Positions 44,348 to 56,914 of a stretch of 64,000 nucleotides of DNA are shown piece by piece. The notes below the pieces were generated by a model, which saw only the letters and a list, made by a program, of their open reading frames with translations, was not told the DNA's origin and made no database searches. The stretch is from Diogma glabrata (Eukaryota > Arthropoda > Insecta > Diptera > Cylindrotomidae), in contig OY856188.1 of the NCBI GenBank assembly GCA_963693315.1, forward strand, positions 250,623,394-250,687,393, in the 5' to 3' direction. The position numbers and the translations under genes are program-made. Every line of letters begins with the position of its first letter. The first letter of the stretch is position 1.

Positions 44348-45531
44348 GTGTAATAGGGTTTAGAATATGTGTCACAACAACACATAAATACCTTTTAAGA
44401 CCTAGGTCTAGACCTGGATCCCACAACAACTGGCGTTCTGAGGTGTAGATTAACGCTTTTTTTAAACATCTGTGGGTTGAAGCCACCTGAGACTAAGTGT
44501 TCCGGCAAACTATTCCATTTGTACGCAGTTCGGACAAAGAAGTCTCTCTGCGATCTGCCAGTATGACAGCGCGGGATCTTTACCGTTTCACTGGTTGCGG
44601 CAGCCGATTGCCGAGTGAAACGGGGGTAAGAATAAGTTTGAGGCATGATGCCGCTGATTTCATCTGAGCACTGCTGATGACGATGTTTGTAAAAAACAAC
44701 GAGGTCAGCAACAGTGCGACGATGTTGTAGGGAATCAAGTTTTGATGTCAAAGTTCGATCACCTACAATTCGTATAGCTCGCTTTTGAACAGAGTCCAAG
44801 AGGGCCAAGATGGAAACAGAGGCAGCACCCCAAACTTGACAGCAGTACTCCATACAGGGACGAATATAGGACTTATAAACATGGAGCAATTGGTATGGAG
44901 TGAAAAATTTTTTGCATCTATTTAGGAGGCCGAGTTTTTTAGACGCGCTTTTTGCCATCGCCATTACATGATCGTTCCAGAGTAGGTCATTTGAAACTGT
45001 GACACCCAATAAACGAATGTTTTTACATTCACCTATTGGTTCATCACACATACTAAATAAAATATCTTTGGGGAACTCGGTCTTTAATCTGGAAACAATC
45101 AACAGCTGTGTTTTGGTGGAGTTGAAATTGACAAGGTTTTGGTCACCCCAGTCGGCGACTTTATTCAGGTCTTTGTTCACGTTTATGGCAGCGTCTCTCC
45201 GGGCAGGATTAATTCGTTCGTGCATTTTACCTTTTGAAGGAAGGGGCTCGAACGACTTGTGCAGAGTACTATCATCTGCAAAACTATTTATTGGGTTGCT
45301 GGTGATTTTCAACAATTCGTTGATATAAATCAAAAATAGGGTTGGGGACAATACTGAGCCTTGGGGTACACCAGCGTTAATTAGTTTAGACTCAGAAGAA
45401 TATCCGTCTAAGGTTACCGAAATGTATCGGTCGGATAGAAAATTTTGAATCAGCTTCACAACATTGGGATGAAAACCGTACGCAACGAGCTTGTTGATTA
45501 AGTTGGCATGCCAGACTCGATCGAATGCCTT
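44348..45531 (-). mobile_element. 5'-truncated CR1-B LINE, main part, interrupted by Jockey
   Basis: On the minus strand it runs from the RT motif KAFDRVWH (45,531) through the C-terminus and 3' UTR to the Jockey insertion point. The terminal hairpin arms ATGTGTTGT and ACAACACAT are both present before the split. Truncation inside RT motif A shows aborted reverse transcription. Just beyond the 5' edge a 17-bp tandem CATTCTTATATACAAGT (45,543-45,577) lies in flanking DNA. Confidence 0.85.
44395..45531 (-). pseudogene. CR1-B reverse transcriptase, truncated but open frame
   Basis: About 378 residues in one open frame: KAFDRVWHANLINKL, GVPQGSVLSPTLFLIYINEL, SFADDSTLH, then RIRPCMEYCC-type C-terminus with DSVQKRAIRIVGD and LDSLQHRRTVADLVVFYKH. 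The frame is open further upstream to 45,753, but that part is flanking sequence with no RT similarity. Lacking the endonuclease and the fingers of the RT, it cannot be autonomous. It is the longest copy of the family here, and it closely resembles the copy at 49,922. Confidence 0.82.
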
Positions 45532-45577
45532 GGTACTACATGTCATTCTTATATACAAGTCATTCTTATATACAAGA

Positions 45578-48500
45578 GCTGAAGATATTTTTGATAAACG
45601 TCGATCTGCTTTATAGAAATTCTCAATCCGTATGCAGCTTGATCCTAACTTCTGGTTTCTGAGCCGTGGGTACACCAAACCCCAACCATTGGCTTGATTA
45701 GGCAGGTTCACATTAATTCGTCGCAAAGAAAGAAGGAGGTGAAACCTAACCAACCATAGGCCAATCGTCTTTGGATACTAGGAAAGCACTGCATCCCTAT
45801 GAAGCAAATCACTATTTGTTTAAATTCTTTACCACTTTTAAAAGAAATTTTAAAACATATAATTCAGGAAATGTCTTTATATCTGTTGTTAAAAGCCCTG
45901 TTGATGGATTCTGCAGTTCGGAACTAGTTTGTGTTAAAAGTAAAATCCAATTTTTATACCAAATTTTATATTAACAATTTAATAACCTTTTTAAAAATTA
46001 GCTACTTAGGATATTAAATAGTTAAAAGTTTATTATTTTAGAAAAAAAATTTATAAAAAATTTATAAATTAGAAAGCAGCAGTCGCTAATGTGGAACATG
46101 GTGGTAGATCGGCTCCTAAATTAATGAATCGACTATGCCTATGATGTTAAGGATGATGTACAACTCATTACGTTTACCAACAGAAGTCAACTAAACAATT
46201 TAAAGAAACTTAAAAACTTCACTCTTCATACAATTTACAATCAGATGGTACTTTCGATGACCGCCTCCACACGGCTGCTTATGATAAGACTCGAGTAGCG
46301 CAAACGCAACTAGAGTTCTGTGGCAGTGCAGGAAGACTGTTGGTTGGCAGACTTGTAAAATGAACTGCCGTATAAAGTAGTTGTTAGTCACATTTTCAGC
46401 TAAAGTTCCTTTGCATGGGAATGCGATTAAAAAACTGGAAGCGGTATAAAAGGTTGCTTATACTTATGTATCACAAGTGCCTTCGGCATAACGCCTACAG
46501 CGAGTATGCAGGTCTTATTAGAGTTCCCTTCTCTGCAAGTATTTGTAAAAATGGAGAATCCTAAGGCTACCAGGGGGCTATAGGAAAAGTTATCCAACGC
46601 CATAAAGTGAATCTGGGAGAACACCTAACAAATTTTTCCATGACGGCTGATGACACATTACCTTTGTAGCTAATTTGATATCGGGCAGTGTGACTAATAC
46701 ATCTACACAGATTAAACTAAACACAAAACTCACTGAAATTAATGCAGGAGTTGCGGTCTACTTCAGAAAGATCTTGAGCTACAATTTCCACTTAATTATA
46801 CAAAATTGAAACGAATAGAGTAAACAAAAAATTTGTTTCTAAAATTAATTCACGATTTTCTTATATTTTTTTCCATTAAACACATCAATGACTACAAAAA
46901 CATATGTTCATCAAATTGAAACTTATACTTCCTATAACATAATTTAAAATTTTCATTTCATACATTGACCATTTTAGCCACCTTCACCAATCACCATTGA
47001 TGTATGAGTAAATGAGATCCATAAATTGAAGAAGTTAAAGAAAAACAATAATTTTTCTACAAACGAGCGTACAAACCTTACATGAAAGCTTTTAAAATAT
47101 AGAAATTGTGGAAACAGAGAAGAAAATTTTACTTATTAGTTTTTCCTTCAAGTATTAGCTTCTATTTTGCATTTAGTTTAGTTTCATGTATATTTCAAGT
47201 AATTTTTCAAACACATTTATATACATTGAAGAACTTTAAAGTTATATATGTATATACACAAATATCGCATATTGGCTCATCCACATTCGTTTATTAATTG
47301 TTATACACATACATAAAAAATGAGTTTTCAGTCTTTGACCATTAGCATGAAAAACAATCTATAATTTGATTCATTCAAACAAAAAAGGATTCCCGATTAT
47401 AAGTTTCCTATATTATTTTACTTTTTAGTTTCTAGCTTTCATCTTGTGTATTTTAAGAAAATGGAAAACTAGAACGGAAAAATTAACACAAAATATAAAA
47501 TATTAATTTAACTTTATTTTATTTCACTTAGTTTTTACTATGTTTTCCAGAAATTAATTAACCATATAAAAATGGTTATAAGAAATTATAAGCTTCTTTT
47601 TTAGAAAGTTCATGTGGAAACATTTTCGTTTATAATTGATAATTTTGTTTTAGGTTGTACGAACAAAAAATAATTGTTTGACCATTTCACTCGAAAGAGT
47701 TTTATTATATAATTTTATCGAATATAAAGAAGTGGTTGTTAGTGGTATTTTTTTTATAATGGACTGAAAACTAGTGTTAATAAAACGTTTGAGTTTATCT
47801 TATTAAGTGTTTAAATAAATGGGTATAGCTATTGTATGAGAATACCATCTGGAATGGTAAGGTTTGTAAGGCATATAAACAGGAATGGAGAAATGGAGAA
47901 ATTTAACCACCTAATCATCCAAGCTGCGCCACTTCAGGCATCAAATCATTATGGCATTCAAAAATATATACTTTAAATCGATTGAAATGGATACGACTAT
48001 AGTACTCAAATGTCACAAAACGTTTTCTCTAATTTGGCAGATTATTTTATTTGATAATAAATTATATAGAAGAAGGTCGAACAATTCTTTGCTACCACTA
48101 CATACCAATGAAAATGTTGAAGTGTAAAGCCCCAACAGTATTCGAACAACCTTAAACATCTTCACCTTGACAACTACCTCAAAAAGCAAGATAAAATACG
48201 AACATATAATAGAGTGGTCTTATAGACCACGAATGGCTAGATGATCATGCACGCTAAAACACATTCACCCAAGTTTAACTTGGTGGAAGGTTTTTCGCAA
48301 GGTCGAATGTTTTTCGGATATATGGGTTGGCACCAGTCAATATTAATATTGTTAATATTTCAAGCATCGGGCCAATGTAAGTAGTATGCAACCAAAAATA
48401 AGAATAATGGACCTGCTAATAGATGTCGTTGGGTAGACGCGGGCACTTTTATTCTTTTGTGTTTTTATTTAAAATTTACAAAATGGAAAAAAAATCTACA

Positions 48501-48799
48501 TAAAATTAAAAAATTTTACATAAGAGATTGTTTGTAATACACACTTCAAAAAACAAAACTATCAGTAAATCATAGCATGTCAACTGGTCAAACAATCAAT
48601 TTATTTTCTTCCGTATACGAAATAAAAGAACTGTACAATTATTCCGTCTGCTAATTTGAAAATAACAAGTCTCCATGGGAAGCTAACGACATCTATGGAG
48701 ATGTATACTTTTCCACATTTTCTTGTTTTCAAAGTTAAAAACTTTTCAACCCACATAACTTTTAACAAAATTTTTCTTGTGTATTCCCCTAAATAAGAG
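45578..48799. other. No recognisable gene
   Basis: 3.2 kb of mostly AT-rich DNA. A less AT-rich patch at 46,080-46,790 has a TADDTLP stretch that might be a decayed RT palm, too weak to annotate. No repeat shared with the rest of the window was found. Confidence 0.4.
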
Positions 48800-49446
48800 G
48801 TGACTTTTTTTCTTGGTGTTATTCCTGTTTTTGGATTGCATATTTTCCAAAAATAACAAGTTTAATGTATTAATGATAAAAGTGCATAGTAAAGATGCTA
48901 ACAAACATTTTTTGTATTTTTTGTAAAAATCCATTAAAGATTTTGGAAGTTACACTCGAAAAAAGTTGAAAAAAATCAAAAATTAATTTTTTTTAAATTT
49001 TTACACATTCAACGCCATACATTTTGAACAAACAATGCATACATTTTGAACAAACAATGATTGTATTTTTTTTTTCTTAGAACCTACAGTTAATTCAATT
49101 CCCTTTCTTTTTAGGTAAAAAACACGAATTTCGGTGCAGGTTGCACCAAGTTATTCAGGTTTTCCCAAAAATATTCAAAATTAAAAATTTGAAAAAAAAA
49201 CTTCTTTTACTTAGAATAATTTAAATTCTGCAACATAATTGATTTGTATAATATATTTAAGTTGTTATTCAGATTTTCGAATAAAAACTGCGAGCTATTT
49301 TGAGTTTTCCATATTTCAACCGCGTTTATGTATTTTTTCTTTTCTTTTTGTGCCGCATCGTGAATATTGTTTAACAAGCTCAGTCGTTCTCCAACATCAG
49401 TTAATAGTTCTTTTAAAATAGTAAAGTGTAAAGTTAAATTTATTTA

Positions 49447-49590
49447 AATGGAGCCTCAAGAACTTTCAAGTGTAAAACTAATCCAAATTCATTTTGTTTT
49501 ATTTGTGGAATTTGCATAATACATCCTGCTGTATTGCATAATACATCCTGCCTCCTGCCCCCCGGTTTTGAGCATAACTCGCAATTTTAA
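49447..49590 (+). pseudogene. N-terminal fragment of an unclassified transposon protein
   Basis: In the centre of the long-TIR element, one frame reads TFKCKTNPNSFCFICGIC before degrading over a TGCATAATACATCCTGC direct duplication. From memory, C-x-NPNxFCxICG starts a widespread uncharacterised transposon-associated protein in insects; this is unverified. Only about 45 codons are open. Confidence 0.45.
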
Positions 49591-49921
49591 CTCAAAAATT
49601 TGTATAACAACTCATACATAAATCAATTATGTTGCAGAATTTAAATTATTCTTAGTAAACAATTTTTTTTCCAACTTTTTAGTTTTGACTTTTTTGGGTA
49701 AACCTGAATAACTTGGTGCAACCTGCACCAATATTCGTGTTTTTTAACTTAAAAGGAAGGATATTGAAATAACTGTAGATTCTAAGAAATTAAAAAAAAT
49801 GCACAATCATTGTTTGTTTAAAATTTATGGCGTTGAATATGGAAAAATTTTTAAAAAACATACATTTTTAAATTTTTTTCACCTTTTTTCGAATGTAACT
49901 TTAAGAATCCTTGATATGTTT

Positions 49922-50480
49922 ATAAGTCCTATATTCGTCCCTGTATGGAGTACTGCTGTCAAGTTTGGGGTGCTGCCTCTGTTTTCATCTTGGCCCTCTT
50001 GGACTCTGTTCAAAAGCGAGCTATACGAATTGTAGGTGATCGAACTTTGACATCAAAACTTGATTCCCTACAACATCATCGCACTGTTGCTGACCTCGTT
50101 GTTTTTTACAAATATCGTCATCAGCAGTACTCAGATGAAATCAGCGGCATCATGCCTCAAACTTATTCTTACCCCCGTTCCACTCGGCAATCGGCTGCCG
50201 CAACCAGTGAAATGGTAAAGATCCCGCGCTGTCATACTGGCAGATCGCAGAGAGACTTCTTTGTCCGAACTGCGTACAAATGGAATAGTTTGCCGGAACT
50301 CTTAGTCTCAGGTGGCTTCAACCCACAGATGTTTAAAAAAAGCGTTAATCTACACCTCAGAACGCCAGTTGTTGTGGGACCCAGGTCTAGACCTGGGTCT
50401 TAAAAGGTATTTATGTGTTGTTGTGACACATATTCTAAACCCTATTACACAACACATTTTATTAAAAAAAAAAAAAAAAA
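49922..50480 (+). mobile_element. 5'-truncated CR1-B LINE with 7-bp target duplication
   Basis: TATGTTT at 49,915-49,921 and 50,481-50,487 flanks the copy. The left and right halves of the host TIR rejoin exactly if one is removed. The copy encodes the RT tail (IRPCMEYCCQVWGAAS, LDSLQHHRTVADLVVFYKYR, RDFFVRTAYKWNSLPE) to a stop at 50,401-50,403. The 3' UTR with terminal hairpin and a 17-base poly(A) follow. Confidence 0.88.
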
Positions 50481-50640
50481 TATGTTTTTACAAAAACATA
50501 CTCAAAACGTTTGTTAGTAACTTTACTATGTACTTATTTCATTAATACATAAAATTTGTTTGTGTTGTAAAATATGAGATCCAAGAACCGGAATAACCTT
50601 TTCGTTCACCGAAAAAGATTATTTTTCTATTATGTAGTTT

Positions 50641-51180
50641 TCAAAAATTCATTCCAAAATAAATACATGTTTTTGAGCTGAAAATGTTTTTGCAAGTTCA
50701 TACCTGTCTTAAATTTCTAGTTGATTACTGATGTGTTTTGTTTATGGCAAACGAAAGTAAGTTGATAATTCTCCACAAACTCCGCAAAAGATTGCTCGGA
50801 ATCTTGTAAATTTACTATCAACATTTTGTTTTTTTTTAATGGAGTTGGAAATTTGTTTAAGAAAACGAGAGTAAGGTCCGACAAAAATTTGTCTGCTATT
50901 GTTGAGTCCGACAATTGACATTTTGGCTTATAGTTTGGGTTGTCGGACTCCAGTATAAATTCTTTTTAAAATCAAAAATTGTTTGACGTTTTATTAGGAG
51001 TGTTTGTTGTTATATTTTTGACATTAATAAAAAGTCAGATAAGTGGGAATAAAATTCGCTCGTCAAGGGTTCCGTGATTGTAAAAGAACACAATATCAAA
51101 AATTATTGACAAAAAGTTGTGTTGTAATGTCCTTATATTTCCAGACTATAGACGCATAACAAAATAAATGTTAAATTGTA
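50641..51180. other. No recognisable gene
   Basis: AT-rich flank. A 65-codon minus-strand open stretch at 50,717-50,914 (QDSEQSFAEFVENYQLTFVC) looks less random than most but has no family match I recognise. Confidence 0.4.
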
Positions 51181-53450
51181 AATGTCAAATATGGAGGGGC
51201 TGAAATCTCAAGCTCTGAGATATCAAGACTACGGTCTGGGTTAAGGATTTTTAAATTAAATAAAATAAAAATTCAAACTTTTTTCAAACAAAATTCTAAA
51301 AATATTTCAAAAATTATTACAAAATCAAAGATTAAAACTTTTTTCAAAAATTCTAAAAATATTGCATAAATTAAATAAATTAAATTAAATAATTAAATAA
51401 AATTAAAATTAAATAAAATTAAAACAAAATTAAATAAAAAATTAAATAAATAAATATTAAATTGCACATATTATAACAAAAATATAAAATCCAAAAATTC
51501 TTTTTTTTTTTCAAAATTCTAAAAATATTCCAAAAATTAGAATAAAATCAAAAATTTATACTTTTTCTAAATTCTAATAATATTCCAAAAATTCTTAAAA
51601 ATTCGAAAATACAAACTTTTTCCAAAATTCTAAAGATATTGCAAAAATTATGACAATATCAAAAATTGAAACTTTTTCCAAAATTATAATAAAATAAAAA
51701 TTTAAAATTTTTCCAAACTAAAAATATTCTAAAAATTCTTACAAAATCAAAAATTGAAACTTTTTTCAAAATTCTAAAAATATAAAATATAAAATTCAAA
51801 AATGTTTTTTTCAAAATTCTAAAAATATTCCAAAAATTAGAATGAAATCAAATATTTAAACATTTTCTAAATTCTAATAATATTCCAAAAATTCTTAAAA
51901 GTTAAAAATTCAAACTTTTTACATATTGCTTTTTAAATATTAATTTTAAATATTTTTAAATATTGCATTTTAATTCAAAAGTGACAAAAGCACACAAACA
52001 GTGAAAAAATATGGAAAACATCAATTACTCGACATTTATAAGTCCTATATTCGTCCCTGTATGGAGTATTGTTGTCAAGTTTGGGGCGCTGCATCTGTTA
52101 CTATCCTGGCTCTTTTGGACTCTGTTCAAAAGCGAGCTATACGAATTGTTGGTGATCGAGATTTAACATTAGGTCTTGATTCCCTGCAACATCGTCGCAC
52201 TGTTGCTGATCTCGTTGTTTTTTATAAATATCGTCAACAGCAGTGCTCGGATGAAATCAGGTCCATAATGCCTCAGACATATGTTTTTCCCCGTTTTACT
52301 CGTCAATCGGTGTGTGCGGGCGGTCGAACTGTCGAGATTACTCACTGTCATAGTAAAAGAATGCAAAGAGATTTCTTTGTGCGTACATCGTACACATGGA
52401 ATGCTTTGCCCGAATCAATAGTCTCGAGTGCTTTCAATCCACAAAGATTTAAAAAAAGCGTCCACCTATACCTCAAGACACATGTTGTTGTGGGACCTAC
52501 GTCTTAAAAGGTATCTATGTGTTGTTGTGACACATTTTGTAATTCCTACTACACAACACCTCTTATTAAAAAAAAAAAAAAAAAAAAAAAAAACCATAAT
52601 AAAACATATAGTCAAACTTTTTCCAAAATCCAAAAATATTGCGAAAATTATAACAATATCAAAAATTGAAACTTTTTCCAAAATTATAAAAATTATAATA
52701 AAATAAAAAATTTAAAATTTTTCAAAATTCTAAAAATATTTCAAAAATCAAAAATTGAAACTTTTTCAAAATTCCAAAAATATTTCAAAAACTATAACAA
52801 ATTCAAAAATTTCCATGTTTAATTATATTTACGTAAACAAACAACTAAATTTTTTTTTACAAAAAACTATCTAAAACATAAATCAAATCATTTTTTTGAC
52901 ACACTTGACAATATTTTTTTGACAAACTTATAACGCCATAATTCTCAATAATAATAATAAAATTTCATGTGAAACAAATAATTAATATTATTTTTTTCTG
53001 AAAAATTGGGTAACAAAATAAATAAAAATCTTTCTTTTGACACACTTGACAACATTTTTTTGACAAAATTATAATGCAATAAACTAGATTTTAGATTTCA
53101 CATACATTTCACATACATTTCACATACTAATCTCGACCATCAAGATTTCTCCAAATTCAATGTTCCTACTCGTAATCACTTAAAACGGAAGTTTTTTAAG
53201 CAAAAAATATGCAAATTTTCTTATTTTGACACACTTGATTTTTTTGACACACTTCCGGTACAGAACACATCGTCCTTTCGGCTCTTCCCATTCAGTAAAC
53301 TGGCTGGCAGACAGACATACATTTTTTTTTTGCTTTTTTAGAATCAGTAGGTCCTAAAACGTCGAGAAATGCCAAAAAAAGTGGGGGTAAGAATTTCACT
53401 TTTAGCTCATGAATGCAATACTTAGGTCTTTCAGATCCAAGTAATAGTAA
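51181..53450 (-). mobile_element. Minisatellite-bearing transposon-like element, copy 2, inverted
   Basis: On the minus strand it repeats the order of 24,918-26,397. The head reads GAAAGACCTAAGTATTGCATTC and GAAATTCTTACCCCCACTTT (53,450-53,100). A poly-A/T minisatellite of AAAATTCTAAAAATATT-type units covers 51,260-52,015 and 52,615-52,810. The tail reads CTTAACCCAGACCG and CTTGATATCTCAG (51,255-51,190). A CR1-B copy sits within the minisatellite. Confidence 0.72.
52020..52593 (+). mobile_element. 5'-truncated CR1-B LINE inside the minisatellite
   Basis: The RT tail begins at QLLDIYKSYIRPCMEYCC (52,022) and runs to the stop at 52,505-52,507 through LDSLQHRRTVADLVVFYKYR and RDFFVRTSYTWNALPE. 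The 3' UTR GTATCTATGTGTTGTTGTGAC and a 26-base poly(A) (52,568-52,593) follow. Protein divergence from the 44.4 and 49.9 kb copies shows a different source lineage. The upstream in-frame codons from 52,001 belong to the host element. No clear target duplication. Confidence 0.83.
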
Positions 53451-53651
53451 ATTACAATCAAATCTACATTGATCAAAAATGGCAAAAAAAATGTTAATTC
53501 AGGTTAAATCTTATCCGTAGATGCTTTTGGTAACTTAAGAAAGATTCAATTACACCAGCTTGTAAATGAATTAAATTTGATTATTTTTTTGGTCTATCAA
53601 GTGTTGAAATTTAGGGGGTGGGTGGAGAGGCTACATACTAAAAATATTTCT

Positions 53652-54475
53652 TTTTCAAAAATACAAAAACTGTGCATTGCAAAATTTAAAAAAAAAATGT
53701 AATATTTCTTAAGTTAAGTGCTCTTTCATATGACACCCCACTCATTTGGGTCAAAAACGGTTTTTTACAAATTTTTCTGTCAATGAGTGTCGAAACGTAT
53801 GGCAACGAACGGTCTGGATTTTGCACTTTTTTGACAATAACTCAAAAACTGGGCACCGCAAAACTCTAAAAAAAATTGCAACGAATTCTAAATTAGGTGC
53901 TCTTTCAAATGACACCCCCATTCGCTTGGGTCAAAAATAGCTTTTTTTTTACCCTCTCAACTCCGGTCCCCTAAGCACACAGAAATATAATTATTGGAAA
54001 CTTCACTTTAATTTTGTACAAAATTTACCAAATTTCCTAACTCTGTGAAATTTTACAAATTTTTCTGTCAATTAGTGTGTATGAGGGGAAATGTATGAGG
54101 GGAAAGGTCTGAATTTTGCACTTTTTGACAATAACTTGAAAACTGGGCACTGAGAAATTTAAAAAAAAAATTGCCACGAATTTTAAATTAGGTGTTCTTT
54201 CAAATGACACCCCACTCGCTTTGGTAAAAAAAAGTTCTTTTTACCCTCTCTATCCCGGTCCCCTAAACACACAGAAATATAATTATTGGAGACTTCGCTA
54301 TAGTTTTTATACAAAATTTACCACATTTCCTAACTTTGTTAATTTTTACAAATTTTTCTGTCAGTTTCGAAACGTATGGGGGGGGGGGCGGTCTGAATTT
54401 TGCACTTTTTGACAATAACTCAAAAACTGGGCACCGCAAAATTCTAAAAAAAATTGCAACAAAATCTAAATTGAT
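53652..54475. repeat. Satellite-like tandem array, inverse of the 13.9-14.6 kb block
   Basis: GCACTTTTTGACAATAACTC recurs at about 53,823, 54,118 and 54,402, a period of about 285-295. Other marks are AAAACTGGGCACCGCAAAA, CTCTTTCAAATGACACCCC and CACAGAAATATAATTATTGG. The first copy is shortened. A G run of about ten at 54,377 interrupts the last. No coding. Confidence 0.77.
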
Positions 54476-55489
54476 CTACTTTAATTACTAATACAATGAC
54501 GAAAATTTTTGTGTTTGATTTTTTAAAACCACCTGCTTTCAACGTTAATTGCCTTCCATAATCGGGATCTTGATCTTATTAATTTTGAAAAAAAATTTTG
54601 GATGCAGATTTATAACAAATTGTAAAGTGCATAGGAAGTTTAAAATTTGAGTTAGTGGGTTTCACTTCTACCGGTACTATAGCTAGCGTTCGCTTCACAC
54701 TTTTTGCAGAAGGCGGTTATCAGTCACTGAGACAAATACTAAGTTTGTTGATGAATTAGAATGTGTCTTTCTAAATCTTTATCAATATATCAGAATTAAA
54801 TGATAGAATGTTAAAAATTCTTGGGCCACTAAAGAAAAATTGGGAGCTATACTTTAGTAGAACCAATTTATTAATAAGATATAATTCTACTTTATTCGAT
54901 TTCAATTTACGTTGACTTGATTCAGAACTTCAAGAATTTAAAAAAACGAAGGGTAGTTTAAGTAAGGATCGGTATGCTCATACAGAATTTCCTCTTATTT
55001 TGCAGTTCCCACTACATAACACTTATGGAAAAAAATAACATAAACATTGCAGAACGGACTTTAAGGATACAAATTTTGTTATTTATAGGGTGAAAAAAAT
55101 GTGGAAACATAAAAAGGCTGACAGCAAAGAGGTTAGAGGTTTCCAATAATCCAGTAATAAAATTCTCAATTATGCGATGCACACCTTCACTAAATGTCTA
55201 AAGCTCAAAAATAGGGTTGCATGGAGGTTATTTTTTCAACAAGCTAACGCGTTGCATCACCAACAATTATTTTCTAATCAGTTCAATCATTGACAAATTA
55301 AAGTTTGTCTACCAACACGCCTAAGATATAACCTTGGCTAGTGCTATCTCACATTTACCCATCACATGCCAAAAGGGAGCAATTGAACTACGCGAAATGT
55401 TTACTTTACTTTACTACGAAATGTTTACTCAAAATTCTATTGCTTTTTCCACAAATCCTTTCAGTTATACTGGTTATTCGGTTAGTGCT
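54476..55489. other. No gene; short repeat shared with 23.1 kb
   Basis: AT-rich sequence. ACCTTGGCTAGTGCTATCTCAC at 55,332-55,353 and CTACGCGAAATG nearby correspond to 23,120-23,200. Nothing else identified. Confidence 0.45.
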
Positions 55490-55700
55490 AGCATTCAAAC
55501 GGTTGAGATTTCACACTATCATAATAACAGAAGTCAAAAGGAGTGTTTGGTCCATATAAATAAAATGATTTCCGAAATCAATAGTTACGGTTGGTTAATT
55601 CACAAAAATGTAAAAAAAGTGTGCATCAATGCTCAGAAAGGAAGTTGTAGTGGACGCTTGGTCTTAACCGAGGAATTTATGTCAAAATTTAAAAATGATA
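55490..55700 (+). mobile_element. Old, degraded CR1-B tail
   Basis: QTVEISHYHNNRSQKE lines up with RTVEITHCHSKRMQRD of the 52.0 kb copy. Further on, ATTCACAAAAATGTAAAAAA with GTTGTAGTGGACGCTTGGTC lines up with its last codons and TTGTGGGACC-CGTCTT. An open stretch of 123 codons (55,334-55,705) spans it but is in mixed frames relative to the family, so it is not a gene. Confidence 0.55.
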
Positions 55701-56914
55701 CATGAATACGTTCCTGAATTCAATATTTTAAAATTATTTATATGAAGAAAGTATGTCTTGATGAAAATGCACGAGTTCAACAGTTCTTTTCCTCAAGTCT
55801 TGTTTCATTTAATTAACAAAATATATTCCAATGTGAAATATTTGTCACTACATAAATTCATAATTGCAATTCAATAAAAGGGTTAATAAATGTCAACGAG
55901 AAAAACCTCCCTAATTTTTTTTTTTGTTATTGAAAATTTCAATCGCTAAAACCGTTTAACAAAAAAACAATTTATTGAAAGACAAAATTTTTCAATTGAT
56001 TTCTCATGGTCGGTTAGTCAATTTAACTTGTGTTTCTTTTCCTTTAGATTTTTGAAAGAATACAAATCAAAATTCTTCTAAATTGTCAAAGGGATAATAT
56101 TTTTTCTTAAAAGGGATTTAAATTTTAAATAGAACAGTTATTTTTTTTTTGTGAATGGAATGAAAAGAGATTATATTTAATTCAAAGCGAAACATTTTAT
56201 TTGTTATTTTAGAAAGTTTTTGATCACTTGTAGGGTTAATGCCAAAAGTTTTCCTTTAAGAATTTAAGTTACACAGGGTGTTGGATTAATTATATTTATT
56301 GCGGTTCTTAGATCACGCTGTTATTTATTTATTAGAGGTTTTAAGAAATAAATAGATTAGGTATATGTATTTCAATTAATATTGTTCCAAATAATTACCT
56401 TAAAAGTATTTTCCAAATTAGTTTCAATGAAATCTTTCAAAATTCCTCTATTTTCTCCTTCACCTAAGAAATCATTTTAATAACTTACAACCACTTATAA
56501 AACAATTGAATTAAATTACTTCACCTAATTATAAAAAAAAATTCCTTTTTTTAACTGTTTAAACGTCAAACATTAAAAAACAGAATATTCAAACTTTTTT
56601 GCTCTTTTAAATTCCTATTTAACTTAGTTTTTTTGGTCGCCACCATCCATTATAATTTAATTACAAATATAAAAACAAGTATATCCCTTCACAACAAATT
56701 ATATCCCCATCCTTAAATTTGATAACAAAAAACACAAAAATTAAACGAATTAAAAAATCTGTTTTCAACAAAACGCAACTTTTGTTGAAAAAACGAAAAA
56801 TAATTTCAATTTTTTTCATAGTAAAAATTAGTGAGTTGAACGGTAAAATGGTAATTGCCGTTGTATGTTTGCATGAATAAGAATTAAGAAGTCTGAAAAT
56901 TATTTAAACTAATA
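55701..56914. other. No recognisable gene
   Basis: Very AT-rich sequence with homopolymer runs. No motif or repeat identified. Confidence 0.45.

Larger units (their letters stand above)
48800..50640. mobile_element. Long-TIR DNA transposon with a CR1-B insertion in its right arm
   Basis: The left arm, about 48,800-49,250, is the reverse complement of 49,605-49,921 plus 50,481-50,640. Landmarks are AATGTATTAATGA, GCATAGTAAAG, CTAACAAAC, TTTTGTAAAAA, GGTGCAGGTTGCACCAAGTTATTCAGG and GAATAATTTAAATTCTGCAACATAATTGATT. With the CR1-B removed, the arms are about 450 bases each around a 350-base centre. The left arm has an extra 22-bp tandem copy (CATACATTTTGAACAAACAATG). Outer limits are approximate. 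Confidence 0.72.

Noticed and set aside
46080..46790. Possible RT relic (TADDTLP, then TKLTEINAGVAVYF)
   Set aside because: Only one weak motif with a stop directly after it and no flanking RT blocks; too little to annotate.
50717..50914. 65-codon minus-strand frame with QDSEQSFAEFVENYQ
   Set aside because: Looks less random than its neighbours, but has no family match, no repeat and no gene context.
52015..52607. AAAACAT as target duplication of the 52.0 kb CR1-B
   Set aside because: The right copy is not adjacent to the poly(A); seven other bases intervene.
52428..52706. 92-codon frame ending in many lysines
   Set aside because: It is an off-frame reading of the CR1-B tail and its poly(A).
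55334..55705. 123-codon open frame
   Set aside because: The nucleotide sequence aligns to a decayed CR1-B tail in mixed frames; not an independent gene.
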